Part shown: positions 9,034 to 17,367 of the stretch, in pieces
Position numbering within the stretch: position 1 is the first letter of the stretch
How the letters are laid out: the number at the start of each line of letters is the position of its first letter
DNA from: JAFAGX01 sp963759875
GTDB lineage: Bacteria > Acidobacteriota > Terriglobia > Terriglobales > Acidobacteriaceae
Direction: 5' to 3'
Length of the DNA stretch: 64,000 nt
Assembly (NCBI GenBank): GCA_963759875.1
Contig: CAVXBB010000015.1
Location: 992,001 to 1,056,000 of the forward strand
Notes under the pieces: model-generated
The model's input: only the letters and a program-made list of their open reading frames with translations
The model's database searches: none
What the model was told of the DNA's origin: nothing
Translations under genes and position numbers: made by a program

Positions 9034-10139
9034 CCTCGCACCTGAAACTGTGCTTTTTTGCGCACTCCTGGCGCTCCGACTGGAATCACGGCAATGCGCA
9101 CTTCCTTCGTGGCCTGGGCTATGAGCTGGCTCTTCTCGGACACGAAGTTTGCTGCTACGAAGCGGAAAACGCCTGGTCCTACACCAACCTGCTTGAAGAG
9201 CCGCAAGCGGCGGAGTCTCTACAACAATTCAACTCAACCTTTCCAAATCTGGACGTACGCGTTTATCCGGCGGCCAAATTCAGCCAATTTGCGGAACGTG
9301 AATTAAAGGACGCCGACATTGTCGTTGTGCATGAATGGAACTCGCCCGAACTGGCGGGCGTCATCTTGTCACTCAGAAATCAGTTCGGCTACCGCGTGCT
9401 TTTTCACGACACCCATCACCGTGCCTACACCAGCCCCAAGGAAATTGGACAATTCCGAATCAGTGAATTCGATGGCGTGCTTGCATTCGGCGAGGCCATT
9501 CGCCGTATCTATGCGGAGATGTTTGGCGCGCGCCGGGCCTGGACATTTCATGAAGCAGCCGACACCGCGCACTTTTACCCAATGGCTTCAAACACCGCCG
9601 AAGGAGTGAATTGGATCGGCAACTGGGGCGATGAGGAGAGGACCCGCGAACTGCACGAATTCTTGATTGCTCCATTGAACACGGTGAAAGTGCCGAATGC
9701 CGTCATTTATGGAGTGCGCTATCCGTCCAAAGCGAAGGCGCTCTTGAAGTCATCTGGTATTCATTACGGCGGATACCTGCCAAATCTGGCTGCTCCCAGC
9801 GTGTACTCGAGGAGCGCACTGACCTTGCACATTCCGCGAAGGTACTATGCCAACGGGCTCAGCGGCGTGCCGACGATTCGCATGTTCGAAGCCATGGCTT
9901 GTGGCATTCCCATAATTTGTTCGCCATGGTCAGATACTGAAAACTTGTTTCGCCTCGGCCAGGATTATCTTTGCGTGGCGGATGGCCATGCTATGCAGGC
10001 TGAGATCTCGCGCCTATTGCATGACGAATCTGCTCGGCGCCAACTGGCCGCAAGCGGCGTGGAAAGTATCCGCCAACGCCACACCTGTGCGCATCGAGCA
10101 AAACAGTTCTTGGAGATTTGCGAGGAGTTGGGAAGATGA
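9030..10139 (+). CDS. CgeB-like glycosyltransferase
   Basis: The 369-residue product is a GT-B protein: FFAHSWRSDWNHGNAHFLRG at the N-terminus and RMFEAMACGIPIICSPW near residue 290, the donor-binding segment shared by CgeB/DUF3880 proteins. It also carries HEWNSPEL and FHDTHHRAY, which its paralogues downstream lack, so it forms a separate subgroup. ATGA overlaps join it to genes on both sides. CgeB itself is known in Bacillus subtilis as a spore crust glycosylation protein; carrying that role over to this organism is inference. Confidence 0.83.
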   Translation: MTSHLKLCFFAHSWRSDWNHGNAHFLRGLGYELALLGHEVCCYEAENAWSYTNLLEEPQAAESLQQFNSTFPNLDVRVYPAAKFSQFAERELKDADIVVVHEWNSPELAGVILSLRNQFGYRVLFHDTHHRAYTSPKEIGQFRISEFDGVLAFGEAIRRIYAEMFGARRAWTFHEAADTAHFYPMASNTAEGVNWIGNWGDEERTRELHEFLIAPLNTVKVPNAVIYGVRYPSKAKALLKSSGIHYGGYLPNLAAPSVYSRSALTLHIPRRYYANGLSGVPTIRMFEAMACGIPIICSPWSDTENLFRLGQDYLCVADGHAMQAEISRLLHDESARRQLAASGVESIRQRHTCAHRAKQFLEICEELGR

Positions 10140-11260
10140 AAATCTTTGTCTTCGGCTCCAGCCTGACTTCAACCTACTGGAATGGAGCTGCCACATACTA
10201 CCGAGGAATTTACAAGAACCTGCATCGACTCGGCCACGACGTTATCTTTGCAGAGCCTGACATTTACGCGCGCCAACAAAATCGCGATGCGGGCAACATC
10301 GCCTACGCCGACGTCCGTGTCTATCAAACGCCGCATGACATTCCGCAGCTACTCCGGGACGCAGCTACTTCTGACATTGTGATAAAGCACAGTGGAGTGG
10401 GCGCCGATGACGCGCTCCTCGAACGCGAAGTCCTCACCTGCAGTTCAGAGCGCACTAAGGTCATTTTTTGGGACGTAGATGCCCCCGCAACCTTGGCGCG
10501 TGTTGAATCAGATCCAAGCGATCCGTTTCGAAAGCTAATTCCCAATTACGAGCTTATTCTTACCTACGGCGGTGGTCCGCCGGTAGTTGATCATTACCGT
10601 CGTCTCTCGGCCAAAAACTGCGTGCCTATCTACAACGCTCTCGATCCCGACACTCATCATGCCGTTGAACCTGACCCACAACTGCGTTGTGACCTCGCTT
10701 TCGTCGGACATCGTCTTCCGGATCGGGAGGCACGCGTCGCGCAGTTCTTTTTAAAGGCCGCTTGCTTCGCCCCCGAGATGTCGTTCCTGCTTGGGGGTGA
10801 AGGATGGGGTGGGAAAGTATTGCCGAAAAACGTCCGTTGGATTGGCCACGTGGCAAGCGATCGTCACAATGTCGTGAACTGTTCCGCTCGTATGGTGTTG
10901 AACGTGAATCGAGAATCTATGGCGCAAATCGGTTTTTCACCACCCACGCGCGTATTTGAAGCAGCGGGCGCAGCGGCTTGCGTAATAACCGACCACTGGG
11001 AGGGCATCGAAAGCTTTTTCAAACCCGGAACGGAAATCTTGTCAGCCGAGTCGGCCGAACAAGTTGTTCACCACCTGCGCCGGGTCGGAGCGACGGAAGT
11101 GCAACGCATCGGCTTCGCCATGCTCAATCGCGCGCTGTGCGAGCACACTTATGAACTTCGGGCTGCCCAAGTGAACAGCATTCTCGAAACTCTGTTCCGG
11201 AACGGCGTGAAGACATCGCGCACTACGGTCGAGTCTCTGCAGCCAACTTTTTGCTGGTGA
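10136..11260 (+). CDS. CgeB-like glycosyltransferase
   Basis: I start it at ATG 10136, inside the upstream TGA, rather than at in-frame codons further upstream that lie within the previous gene. The 374-residue product begins MKIFVFGSSLTSTYWNGAAT and has the donor half LNVNRESMAQIGFSPPTRVF followed by EAAGAAACVITDHWEG and an FFKPGTEIL loop. This is the same architecture as the flanking CgeB-like proteins. The window's run of such genes suggests that successive sugars are added to one chain, each by its own transferase. Substrates are unknown. Confidence 0.83.
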   Translation: MKIFVFGSSLTSTYWNGAATYYRGIYKNLHRLGHDVIFAEPDIYARQQNRDAGNIAYADVRVYQTPHDIPQLLRDAATSDIVIKHSGVGADDALLEREVLTCSSERTKVIFWDVDAPATLARVESDPSDPFRKLIPNYELILTYGGGPPVVDHYRRLSAKNCVPIYNALDPDTHHAVEPDPQLRCDLAFVGHRLPDREARVAQFFLKAACFAPEMSFLLGGEGWGGKVLPKNVRWIGHVASDRHNVVNCSARMVLNVNRESMAQIGFSPPTRVFEAAGAAACVITDHWEGIESFFKPGTEILSAESAEQVVHHLRRVGATEVQRIGFAMLNRALCEHTYELRAAQVNSILETLFRNGVKTSRTTVESLQPTFCW

Positions 11261-11273
11261 GAGGAAACGCGCT

Positions 11274-12428
11274 TTGAGAATCGTAATTTGCGGCCTTTCA
11301 ATCACGTCGTCCTGGGGCAATGGGCACGCTACCACGTATCGTGCTCTGGTCAGCGCCTTGCATCAGCGAGGGCACCAAATCCTGTTTTTCGAAAAAAACC
11401 TGGAGTGGTACGAATCGAACCGCGACCTTTCTAACCCCGAGTTCTGCAATTTAATGCTTTTCGATGACTGGCGCTCGATACGTCCATCCCTGCGGCGCGA
11501 GTTGCGAAACTGTGACGTAGCAGTCGTGGGCTCTTATTTTCCGCACGGAATCGAGGCGGTTCAGGAAGTGCTCGATTCAAAAGTGACCGTAAAAGCTTTT
11601 TACGACATCGATACCCCGATTACTGTAAGCAGGCTGCGAGAGGGAACTGCTGAATTTCTGCACGCTCGCCAGGTCCGGGGATTCGACCTGTACTTCAGCT
11701 TCACGGGTGGCCCATTGCTGACCCAGATCGAAGCTGAATTCGGTGCTCAGCGGGCCATTCCGCTTTACTGTTCGTTCGAAGAAAATAAATATAGTCCCCG
11801 CCACAGCTATCGCCGTTATCAAAACCATCTTAGTTATATGGGGACCTACGCAGCGGACCGGCAGGATAAAGTCGACGCCCTGTTCGTCCAGCCTGCGAAG
11901 GCCTCGCCGGAGTTGAAGTTCTTACTCGCGGGGCCGCAGTATCCAAGCAAGCTCAAATGGCCAAAGAACGTGCGGCACATCAAGCACCTATCGCCTCGAT
12001 GGCACCCGCATTTTTATTCTTCTTCTCGTTTCACTCTGAATCTGACGCGACAAGCCATGGTAGCTTGCGGATTTTCTCCTTCTGTACGTCTGTTTGAGGC
12101 CGCAGCCTGCGGCTGCCCGATCATCTCAGACGATTGGCCTGGACTCGACACTTTCCTGCAACCAGGAGAAGAAATCTTTGTCGCGGAAACTTGCAATCAA
12201 GTGCTCTCGCTGACAAAGGAAAGCGCCGATGAACAGATTCGCAGGGTGGCGGACCGTGCGCGGGAGCGCGTCTTGGCCGAGCACAGCTCGCAACGCAGAG
12301 CGGAGCAATTCGAAAACTACGTGGCTTCCGTGAACTCCCGGCGGAGAACGCGCAAGCTTATCGAGCCTTTGGGCTCAGATTCACATCGCGCCCCGGTTGC
12401 TGATGGGGCGGTTCAACTAGTAACCTAG
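11274..12428 (+). CDS. CgeB-like glycosyltransferase, close paralogue of the gene at the left edge
   Basis: The TTG start follows GAGGAAA. The 384-residue product starts MRIVICGLSITSSWGNGHAT and contains FYDIDTPITV, GTYAADRQ, LNLTRQAM, RLFEAAACG and PGEEIF, all matched in the truncated gene at 2-847. The two bracket the cassette and are probably duplicates with diverged acceptors. The last 40 residues are rich in Arg and show no family match. A GC-rich hairpin begins at the stop codon, so this is probably the last gene of the transcript. Confidence 0.85.
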   Translation: MRIVICGLSITSSWGNGHATTYRALVSALHQRGHQILFFEKNLEWYESNRDLSNPEFCNLMLFDDWRSIRPSLRRELRNCDVAVVGSYFPHGIEAVQEVLDSKVTVKAFYDIDTPITVSRLREGTAEFLHARQVRGFDLYFSFTGGPLLTQIEAEFGAQRAIPLYCSFEENKYSPRHSYRRYQNHLSYMGTYAADRQDKVDALFVQPAKASPELKFLLAGPQYPSKLKWPKNVRHIKHLSPRWHPHFYSSSRFTLNLTRQAMVACGFSPSVRLFEAAACGCPIISDDWPGLDTFLQPGEEIFVAETCNQVLSLTKESADEQIRRVADRARERVLAEHSSQRRAEQFENYVASVNSRRRTRKLIEPLGSDSHRAPVADGAVQLVT

Positions 12429-12449
12429 CGCGCCGAATCCTGGCGCGCT
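12427..12449 (+). terminator. GC hairpin at the end of the glycan cassette
   Basis: An 8-base perfect inverted repeat, AGCGCGCC and GGCGCGCT, is separated by seven bases and starts in the stop codon of the last glycosyltransferase. No T-run follows, so it is not a classic intrinsic terminator. It may slow 3' decay or aid termination. Confidence 0.45.
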
Positions 12450-12470
12450 CAGAGCTGAAAGGAGTACAAA

Positions 12471-13079
12471 ATGGCGTCTAAATCGAAATCAAGAGTTCTC
12501 ACCGAGCATGATGAAATCCGCGAATGGGCCGAAGAACGCGGTGCAAAACCGACGTGCGTGCGCGGTACCGGCGGGGGCGAAGATGTGGGAATGATCCGTC
12601 TCGATTTTCCCGGATATACGGGTTCAGACTCGCTGCAGGAGTTGGATTGGGACGAGTGGTTTCAAAAGTTTGATGAGAACAATCTAGCTTTACTGGTTCA
12701 GGACCAAATGGCCGATGGGCAGCGCAGCAATTTCAATAAGCTGGTCAATCGCGAAACCTCGGAAGAATCGTCGGAACGCCGCGGCTCGTCTGGGGCTTCG
12801 CGGGGACGTTCGCAGCGGCGGACGGCGAGATCCCAGAGCTCCAGCAGACGCACGTCCCGTGGCGCCAGCCGCAGCTCGGGCGGTTCTCGCTCGCGCTCAT
12901 CGAAGAATAGCCGCAGCCGAAGTGAAAAGAGGGGTGGGGCGAAGCAGAGAAGAAGCTCTAACGCAAGCCAAAGAGGCACCGCTGCAGGACAGAAGAAGGG
13001 CGCAATGGGTGCACGGGGACGATCAACGCGGTCAGCACGAGGCCGATCGGGTGGATCATCGGGCCGAAGAGCGGCCTAG
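12471..13079 (+). CDS. Hypothetical protein with conserved acidic head and Arg/Ser-rich tail
   Basis: The ATG is preceded by AAAGGAG. Residues 1-95 form a compact acidic domain with DEIREWAEERGAKPTCVRGT, RLDFPG and WDEWFQKFDENNLALL. From memory, similar short proteins occur in rhizobia and other soil bacteria, sometimes mislabelled as glucan-branching enzyme. Residues 96-202 are almost only R, S, G, A, K and Q with RS and SR dipeptides, hence very basic and disordered, which suggests nucleic-acid or polyanion binding. The tail region overlaps 122 bases of the opposite-strand gene. Function is unknown; I do not support an enzymatic label. Confidence 0.75.
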   Translation: MASKSKSRVLTEHDEIREWAEERGAKPTCVRGTGGGEDVGMIRLDFPGYTGSDSLQELDWDEWFQKFDENNLALLVQDQMADGQRSNFNKLVNRETSEESSERRGSSGASRGRSQRRTARSQSSSRRTSRGASRSSGGSRSRSSKNSRSRSEKRGGAKQRRSSNASQRGTAAGQKKGAMGARGRSTRSARGRSGGSSGRRAA

Positions 13080-14751
13080 ACTCCTCCTCTCCGCTGTTGT
13101 TTATGCCGCTGGCATATCCGTTGCGCGCGAGCTCTTGTAAAAGACGCCAGCGATAAAACTCGTAGGCTCTTTGCAGGCGCAGCTCTTCGGTCGTACCTTG
13201 ATTTGCCGCTGCCGCCATTTTGCAATATGAGAGGCGGAAAGCTCCATACGCCAGAAGAAAAGGCGCAATGCGGTTGTTGGCGTCATCGCCGCTGTGTTCG
13301 TAGTAAGAACTCAGCAGCAAGGCCGCAGCGCGATCGTCCATTTCCCACTCCACAATTGCTCCCGCCAGGTCCCAGGCAATGTCAGTCGGCCCCGGGAAAA
13401 AATTGTCAGATCCATGACTGCAAGCATCTACTTTCAAAACTCGGTTGTCGCTGCTCGCTATCCATTCATGGGGTTGCATTCTGCCATCACTGACGACGGG
13501 ATTTGTTGAGTAGAACTCCTCCGCTTGCAAGCCCACTTCTAAGCCAAATTCCTGAGCGAGATTGAAGCGGAGCATTTCTCCGATCGGGCTCTGCCGCGAA
13601 CTCATCGCAGGAAATGCGCGCAAGCGGAATGCGCAATATCGTGCGATATGGTCAATGATCTCGGGCGAAAGCTCGCTACCATGCAGCGGCTTTCCCCGAA
13701 TCAAATCGTATGCCAGCAAGCCGTCGCCAGCGTCTATGCACGCGGGCCCAAAACCTTCTCGGGAAACGCACTCTGCGCGTTCTCTCACGCTATTCCCGAA
13801 CCGGCCCAATCCTTCGAATTTGAGAATTTGCTTACCCTCAGCCGATAAGAACTTGAGGCGCTCCATTTGTGGCCAGCATGCTGGCCATTCAACGCCGTCG
13901 GTCAGAAATGATTCTCTCCACGCCCCGCCCGCAAGCATTTCACCACGTTCTGATCGCGCGTAGAAATCCGGTTTCACACATTCCCACCGAAACTGGGAAA
14001 ACCGAGCTGCCGCATCCGGAGTGCAGAGATTCTCCGCCTGGACACCTCGAGTTCCCAGCAACAAAATTCGCTCATTCGCGACACCCTGTTTGAGCAGCGC
14101 CTCACCAACGGACAGAAATGAAGATCCGCTGAGACCCGGTCCTTCGTCCACCACAACAAATTTAGAGTTTTTATTGCGCTGCTCATGTATCCAGCGGATC
14201 TGTTCGGCGTTGAAATTCGTGATTCGATCATAAGGATGTCCGCAAGGACGAACCGTGGATCGTGTCGCCGACATTCCACGCTGCTGAAGCGCAGCCATAA
14301 GCACAGCGCTCAAAACTGTGCCGATGGTGCGAATTCCAATCACTGCGTAGGAACGATCTGAAGTGAATTGCTTGGCAATGGCCGCAAAATCCCGCGGATG
14401 GAGGGCAAAATAGGCGAATCCCTCTGGCGGAGAAACTTCGATGACTTCAGGCATTGAAGTTTCAGAGAGTGCTTTTAGCGCTTGTCCCATGCTGAGCGGT
14501 GGTTGGGACTGCAACAAACAAGAGGCGAGCGTATCCGTAATCGAATAAATGCGCTTGGCTTCGGGCCAGTTGCAATCGAAGAGGCCACATTCCAATTCTC
14601 CCACTCGAAGCAAAGAATCCAGAATGGCAGCACAATTTCGCGCTGAGCTCGCAATGGATTCCAGTTTGCACGAGAGTTCGCGTCGCAGTACGTCGGTCGA
14701 GACGCGCTGCCGCGTATTGCGGAAGACCAACAGGTTTATGCCCGTCGCCAT
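12958..14751 (-). CDS. Fusion of phosphoribosyltransferase-like and phosphotransferase (APH)-like domains
   Basis: I start at ATG 14751 (597 residues); a TTG two codons earlier is possible. Around residues 130-210 lies a type I phosphoribosyltransferase-like core: AVIGIRTIGTVLSAVL resembles the pyrophosphate loop, and VVVDEGPGLSGSS the PRPP-binding loop. The C-terminal 300 residues resemble aminoglycoside-phosphotransferase-fold kinases: MQPHEWI, a DNRVLKVDA stretch, then GPTDIAWDLAGAIVEW, which matches the D-x-D metal loop region only loosely. A fusion of this kind is unfamiliar to me. Its 3' end overlaps the Arg/Ser-rich gene on the other strand. It follows the DJ-1 gene on the same strand by 32 bases, so the two may be cotranscribed. 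Substrates are unknown. Confidence 0.7.
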   Translation of the reverse strand: MATGINLLVFRNTRQRVSTDVLRRELSCKLESIASSARNCAAILDSLLRVGELECGLFDCNWPEAKRIYSITDTLASCLLQSQPPLSMGQALKALSETSMPEVIEVSPPEGFAYFALHPRDFAAIAKQFTSDRSYAVIGIRTIGTVLSAVLMAALQQRGMSATRSTVRPCGHPYDRITNFNAEQIRWIHEQRNKNSKFVVVDEGPGLSGSSFLSVGEALLKQGVANERILLLGTRGVQAENLCTPDAAARFSQFRWECVKPDFYARSERGEMLAGGAWRESFLTDGVEWPACWPQMERLKFLSAEGKQILKFEGLGRFGNSVRERAECVSREGFGPACIDAGDGLLAYDLIRGKPLHGSELSPEIIDHIARYCAFRLRAFPAMSSRQSPIGEMLRFNLAQEFGLEVGLQAEEFYSTNPVVSDGRMQPHEWIASSDNRVLKVDACSHGSDNFFPGPTDIAWDLAGAIVEWEMDDRAAALLLSSYYEHSGDDANNRIAPFLLAYGAFRLSYCKMAAAANQGTTEELRLQRAYEFYRWRLLQELARNGYASGINNSGEEESRPLFGPMIHPIGLVLTALIVPVHPLRPSSVLQRCLFGLR

Positions 14752-14783
14752 GCGCAAATTGTTCAGAACTGATTAGAACCCTG

Positions 14784-15365
14784 CTACGCCGCTTTGTTCT
14801 CGCGCCCGCCGCGGCGGCTAAAAAGCTCAATCATCTCGCGGTTGAACGCCGGAATATCATCCGGCTTACGGCTCGACACCAGATTTCCATCTACGACTAC
14901 CTCTTCGTCAACCCATTCCGCGCCAGCATTGCGAAGATCGGTTTTGAGGGAGGGCCAGGAGGCGATGCGACGTCGCCGTGCGTGTCCCGCCTCAATAATG
15001 GACCATGGCCCGTGGCAAATCGCAGCCACCGGCTTTCTGTCGTCGAAGAACGAGCGCACAAAAGCCACAGCCTTTTCATTCATGCGAAGCTTATCCGGGT
15101 TAATCACCCCTCCTGGCAGGAGCAGGGCATCAAATTCTTCAGGCTTAGCCTCGTTCAAGGGCAAGTCAACCTCCATCTCGTCGCCCCACTCGGTAAACTT
15201 CCATCCACGGACCTTGTCTTCCTTTGGGGAAACGATTTGCGTCTCCGCTCCCGCCGCATGCAGCGCCTTTCGCGGCTCTGTGAGTTCCACTTGCTCGAAT
15301 CCATCGGTGACTAAGATTGCAACCTTGACTCCCTGCAAACTATTTTCAGACACAACTCCCTCCAT
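14784..15365 (-). CDS. DJ-1/PfpI family protein (class I glutamine amidotransferase-like)
   Basis: The 193-residue product has the fold's landmarks: VAILVTDGFEQVEL at the N-terminus, LLLPGG, and the nucleophile elbow AAICHGPW with Cys117. The C-terminal VVDGNLVSSRKPDDIPAFN is typical of the PfpI/YhbO subgroup. Family members act as stress-linked hydrolases, and some have been proposed as glyoxal deglycases; the true substrate is disputed. It has no signal peptide, so it is cytoplasmic. CAGGCGG lies upstream of the start. It may share a transcript with the downstream phosphoribosyltransferase/kinase fusion. Confidence 0.9.
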   Translation of the reverse strand: MEGVVSENSLQGVKVAILVTDGFEQVELTEPRKALHAAGAETQIVSPKEDKVRGWKFTEWGDEMEVDLPLNEAKPEEFDALLLPGGVINPDKLRMNEKAVAFVRSFFDDRKPVAAICHGPWSIIEAGHARRRRIASWPSLKTDLRNAGAEWVDEEVVVDGNLVSSRKPDDIPAFNREMIELFSRRGGRENKAA

Positions 15366-15424
15366 ATCGCCGCCTGATTACGTTTTGGGCAAGCTTTCCT
15401 AGTATTAGTGCGCTTCGCAGCTTT

Positions 15425-16384
15425 TCAGTTGCTTGCCCGGGCGTAATAACCTCTGCGGCAGCGCACACGCAGATTGACGGCAATGACATTTAGCTGATGA
15501 AACAGCTGCTCTGCCAGGTTGGAAGGCCTGTAAGCGACTGCATACTGACTGCGTAGTTCTTTGCGTATCTTGCTGAATGCCGAGCCTACATCGCCGGTTA
15601 CATCGGCGTGGAGGTAAGCGCCCCCAGTCGCGTCAGATAATTGTTTGAGAGTGGCTTCACCTTGCCTGGCGAGCTCGCTGCTACGGTCTTCCCCGACGTT
15701 GACCGCATAAACAACCGTTTCCGCCCGCAGCACGGACGCGAGCGTTGCGTCCAAATTCATTTTGCTTGCGTTTTCTTCCCCGTCGCTGATGACAATCATG
15801 ATCTTGCGAGCTGGATTAAAATCACGTGCGAGCTGTTGTGCTGCTACTGAGACTGCATCGTAAAGCGCCGTTTCGCCTCCCGGCTTGAGCTTCTTTACGC
15901 GATGGGAAATTTCTTTCCAATTGCCGGTGATTGGCGCAACCAGCCGTACACCCTGATTAAAGGCGTACAGCACCACGGAGTCCCGTGGTCGTGTGACGTG
16001 CCTAAGGAATGAGTTGATGGTGTATTGTTCAGCGTCGAACCGGCTTGTCACTGAGGAGCTTACGTCCAGTAGAAGGGCGATTCGCAGCGGGAGATTGGTC
16101 TGACTCTGAAAAAACGTGATGTGAGTCTGCGGTTGATTGTTATCGAGAATGGTTAAGTCTGATGGCTGCAACCCGTGTACGAAATGACCTCTACGATCGG
16201 TTACGTTAAGGATGAGGTTAACTTCCTGGACCTCCTTTCGCACCGTCATTGCAAGTCTGGTCGGCTGGGAGTCGATATTGCTTGCTATAAGGGCGTTGCT
16301 GATCCCCAATCTATTAGTTTGGCTAAATAAAGCAGGTAGGAGAAAAACTACTGCCGGCAGTATTCCAAGAACCCGGAACCTCAT
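15425..16384 (-). CDS. Secreted VWA-domain protein, Acidobacteria-type
   Basis: The 319-residue product has a signal peptide (hydrophobic residues 5-20, then FSQ), an N-terminal beta domain with LNVTDRRGHFVHGL and DLTILDNNQP, and a VWA domain with the MIDAS motif DVSSS (107-111), GGETALYDA and ISDGEEN. The pairing of the DLTILDNNQ-type domain with VWA is the hallmark of the VWFA-related Acidobacterial family, a strong taxonomic marker. It is exported and probably binds a protein or surface ligand through a metal ion. The partner is unknown. No neighbour suggests an operon. Confidence 0.92.
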   Translation of the reverse strand: MRFRVLGILPAVVFLLPALFSQTNRLGISNALIASNIDSQPTRLAMTVRKEVQEVNLILNVTDRRGHFVHGLQPSDLTILDNNQPQTHITFFQSQTNLPLRIALLLDVSSSVTSRFDAEQYTINSFLRHVTRPRDSVVLYAFNQGVRLVAPITGNWKEISHRVKKLKPGGETALYDAVSVAAQQLARDFNPARKIMIVISDGEENASKMNLDATLASVLRAETVVYAVNVGEDRSSELARQGEATLKQLSDATGGAYLHADVTGDVGSAFSKIRKELRSQYAVAYRPSNLAEQLFHQLNVIAVNLRVRCRRGYYARASN

Positions 16385-16757
16385 CGTGCGTCCGTTCTAG
16401 CGTGAATGGAGATGATTTCGACTCGATCTCTGCCTGGTGAGCGCCAGAAGAGAACTGTCGAAAGGAATTCGATAACACCGTGACCCAGTCGGTGATCCTT
16501 ACTCGTTACCTGTCCGCGCAACTCTTTCACCTGGCCGTTTCATAAAACTGCAACGGCTCTTTAATCCGCCTGGAAGAGTCACTGCATTCAGCAGCGTTTC
16601 TTAGTTAAGCGCAGTTGTCGCAAGTACGAAATACGGTGACGTGCGTAAAATCTGGGGAGTTTTCAGGTAACGTTCAGGTCGAGATTCCTTAATACCTAAG
16701 CAGTATGGCTGCAGGGAAAGGCGATACTGTGCGTTGCAGGTCAACTTGCGTTGGAAA
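16385..16757. other. Intergenic region without a recognised gene
   Basis: The 373 bases between the VWA and DUF2277 genes contain no open frame with a plausible start and ribosome site, and I see no hairpin-T-run terminator or repeat family. They should hold the VWA gene promoter on the minus strand. Confidence 0.5.
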
Positions 16758-17027
16758 TCAGGCGCCGAAGTGTTGCATAGCACGCGCCTTGGCTTTAGCA
16801 GCCTCTTCTTCTCGATTTCTCGGGGCCGCGGTAGTTTCGAGCGCCTCCAGCAAACGCTTGGAAGTGGCGGCGACTTCATCAACTGCCGTTGAGAATGCAG
16901 CTTGATTGGCATTGGAGGGTTTGTTGAATCCGCTGATCTTCCTCACAAACTGCAGCGATGCCGCCTGAATCTCTTCATCAGTTACCGGCGGCTCGAAATT
17001 GAAAAGAGTTTTGATATTCCTGCACAT
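16758..17027 (-). CDS. DUF2277 family protein
   Basis: The 89-residue product begins MCRNIKTLFNFEPPVTDEEI and continues with AASLQFVRKISGFNKPS, the conserved head of DUF2277, then an Ala/Glu-rich helical tail. The function of the family is unknown; Cys2 at the N-terminus is conserved and could be functional. It is the last gene of a minus-strand set with the MoaD-like, VOC and BNR-repeat genes, 23 bases after the MoaD-like gene. No membrane segment is visible. Confidence 0.88.
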   Translation of the reverse strand: MCRNIKTLFNFEPPVTDEEIQAASLQFVRKISGFNKPSNANQAAFSTAVDEVAATSKRLLEALETTAAPRNREEEAAKAKARAMQHFGA

Positions 17028-17050
17028 TCCGACCTCAATTGGTAGACCGG

Positions 17051-17347
17051 CTAACCACCCGCAATCGCCCCAATCACAATGAACGGTTCTTTGCCGGAGG
17101 CTATGGCTTCCGGCAGCGGCGCATCTGGTGATTCGTGCGACAAATCCTCTTCACATGCGAAGAATCGGAGGAAAGCCCTGCGTTCCAACGTCACATGATC
17201 ACGGATTGCTCCACACAGCATTGGGTACCGCGCCTCCAGTGCATCAAGTACCGTTCGCTGCGTCACCGGGCCAGCGACCTCAAGCTCAACATCGCCGTTG
17301 ACGTGCGCTAGAGTTCGCAAATGCGGAGGGAGTATGACTCGAACCAT
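17051..17347 (-). CDS. MoaD/ThiS-like ubiquitin-fold protein
   Basis: I start it at ATG 17347, giving 98 residues. VRVILPPHLRTLAHV and the C-terminal IGAIAGG, ending in Gly-Gly, fit the beta-grasp sulfur-carrier fold, where the terminal glycine is adenylated or thiocarboxylated. A loop of about 20 residues before the end (ESPDAPLPEAIASGKEPF) is longer than in MoaD. No MoaE or ThiG partner is in the window. Co-location with the BNR-repeat and VOC genes suggests a shared but unknown task. Confidence 0.8.
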   Translation of the reverse strand: MVRVILPPHLRTLAHVNGDVELEVAGPVTQRTVLDALEARYPMLCGAIRDHVTLERRAFLRFFACEEDLSHESPDAPLPEAIASGKEPFIVIGAIAGG

Positions 17348-17367
17348 AATCAATCCCGCTTCCCAAA

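Noticed and set aside
12471..13079. 1,4-alpha-glucan branching enzyme label used for similar proteins
   Set aside because: The 202-residue protein has none of the GH13 or GH57 motifs.
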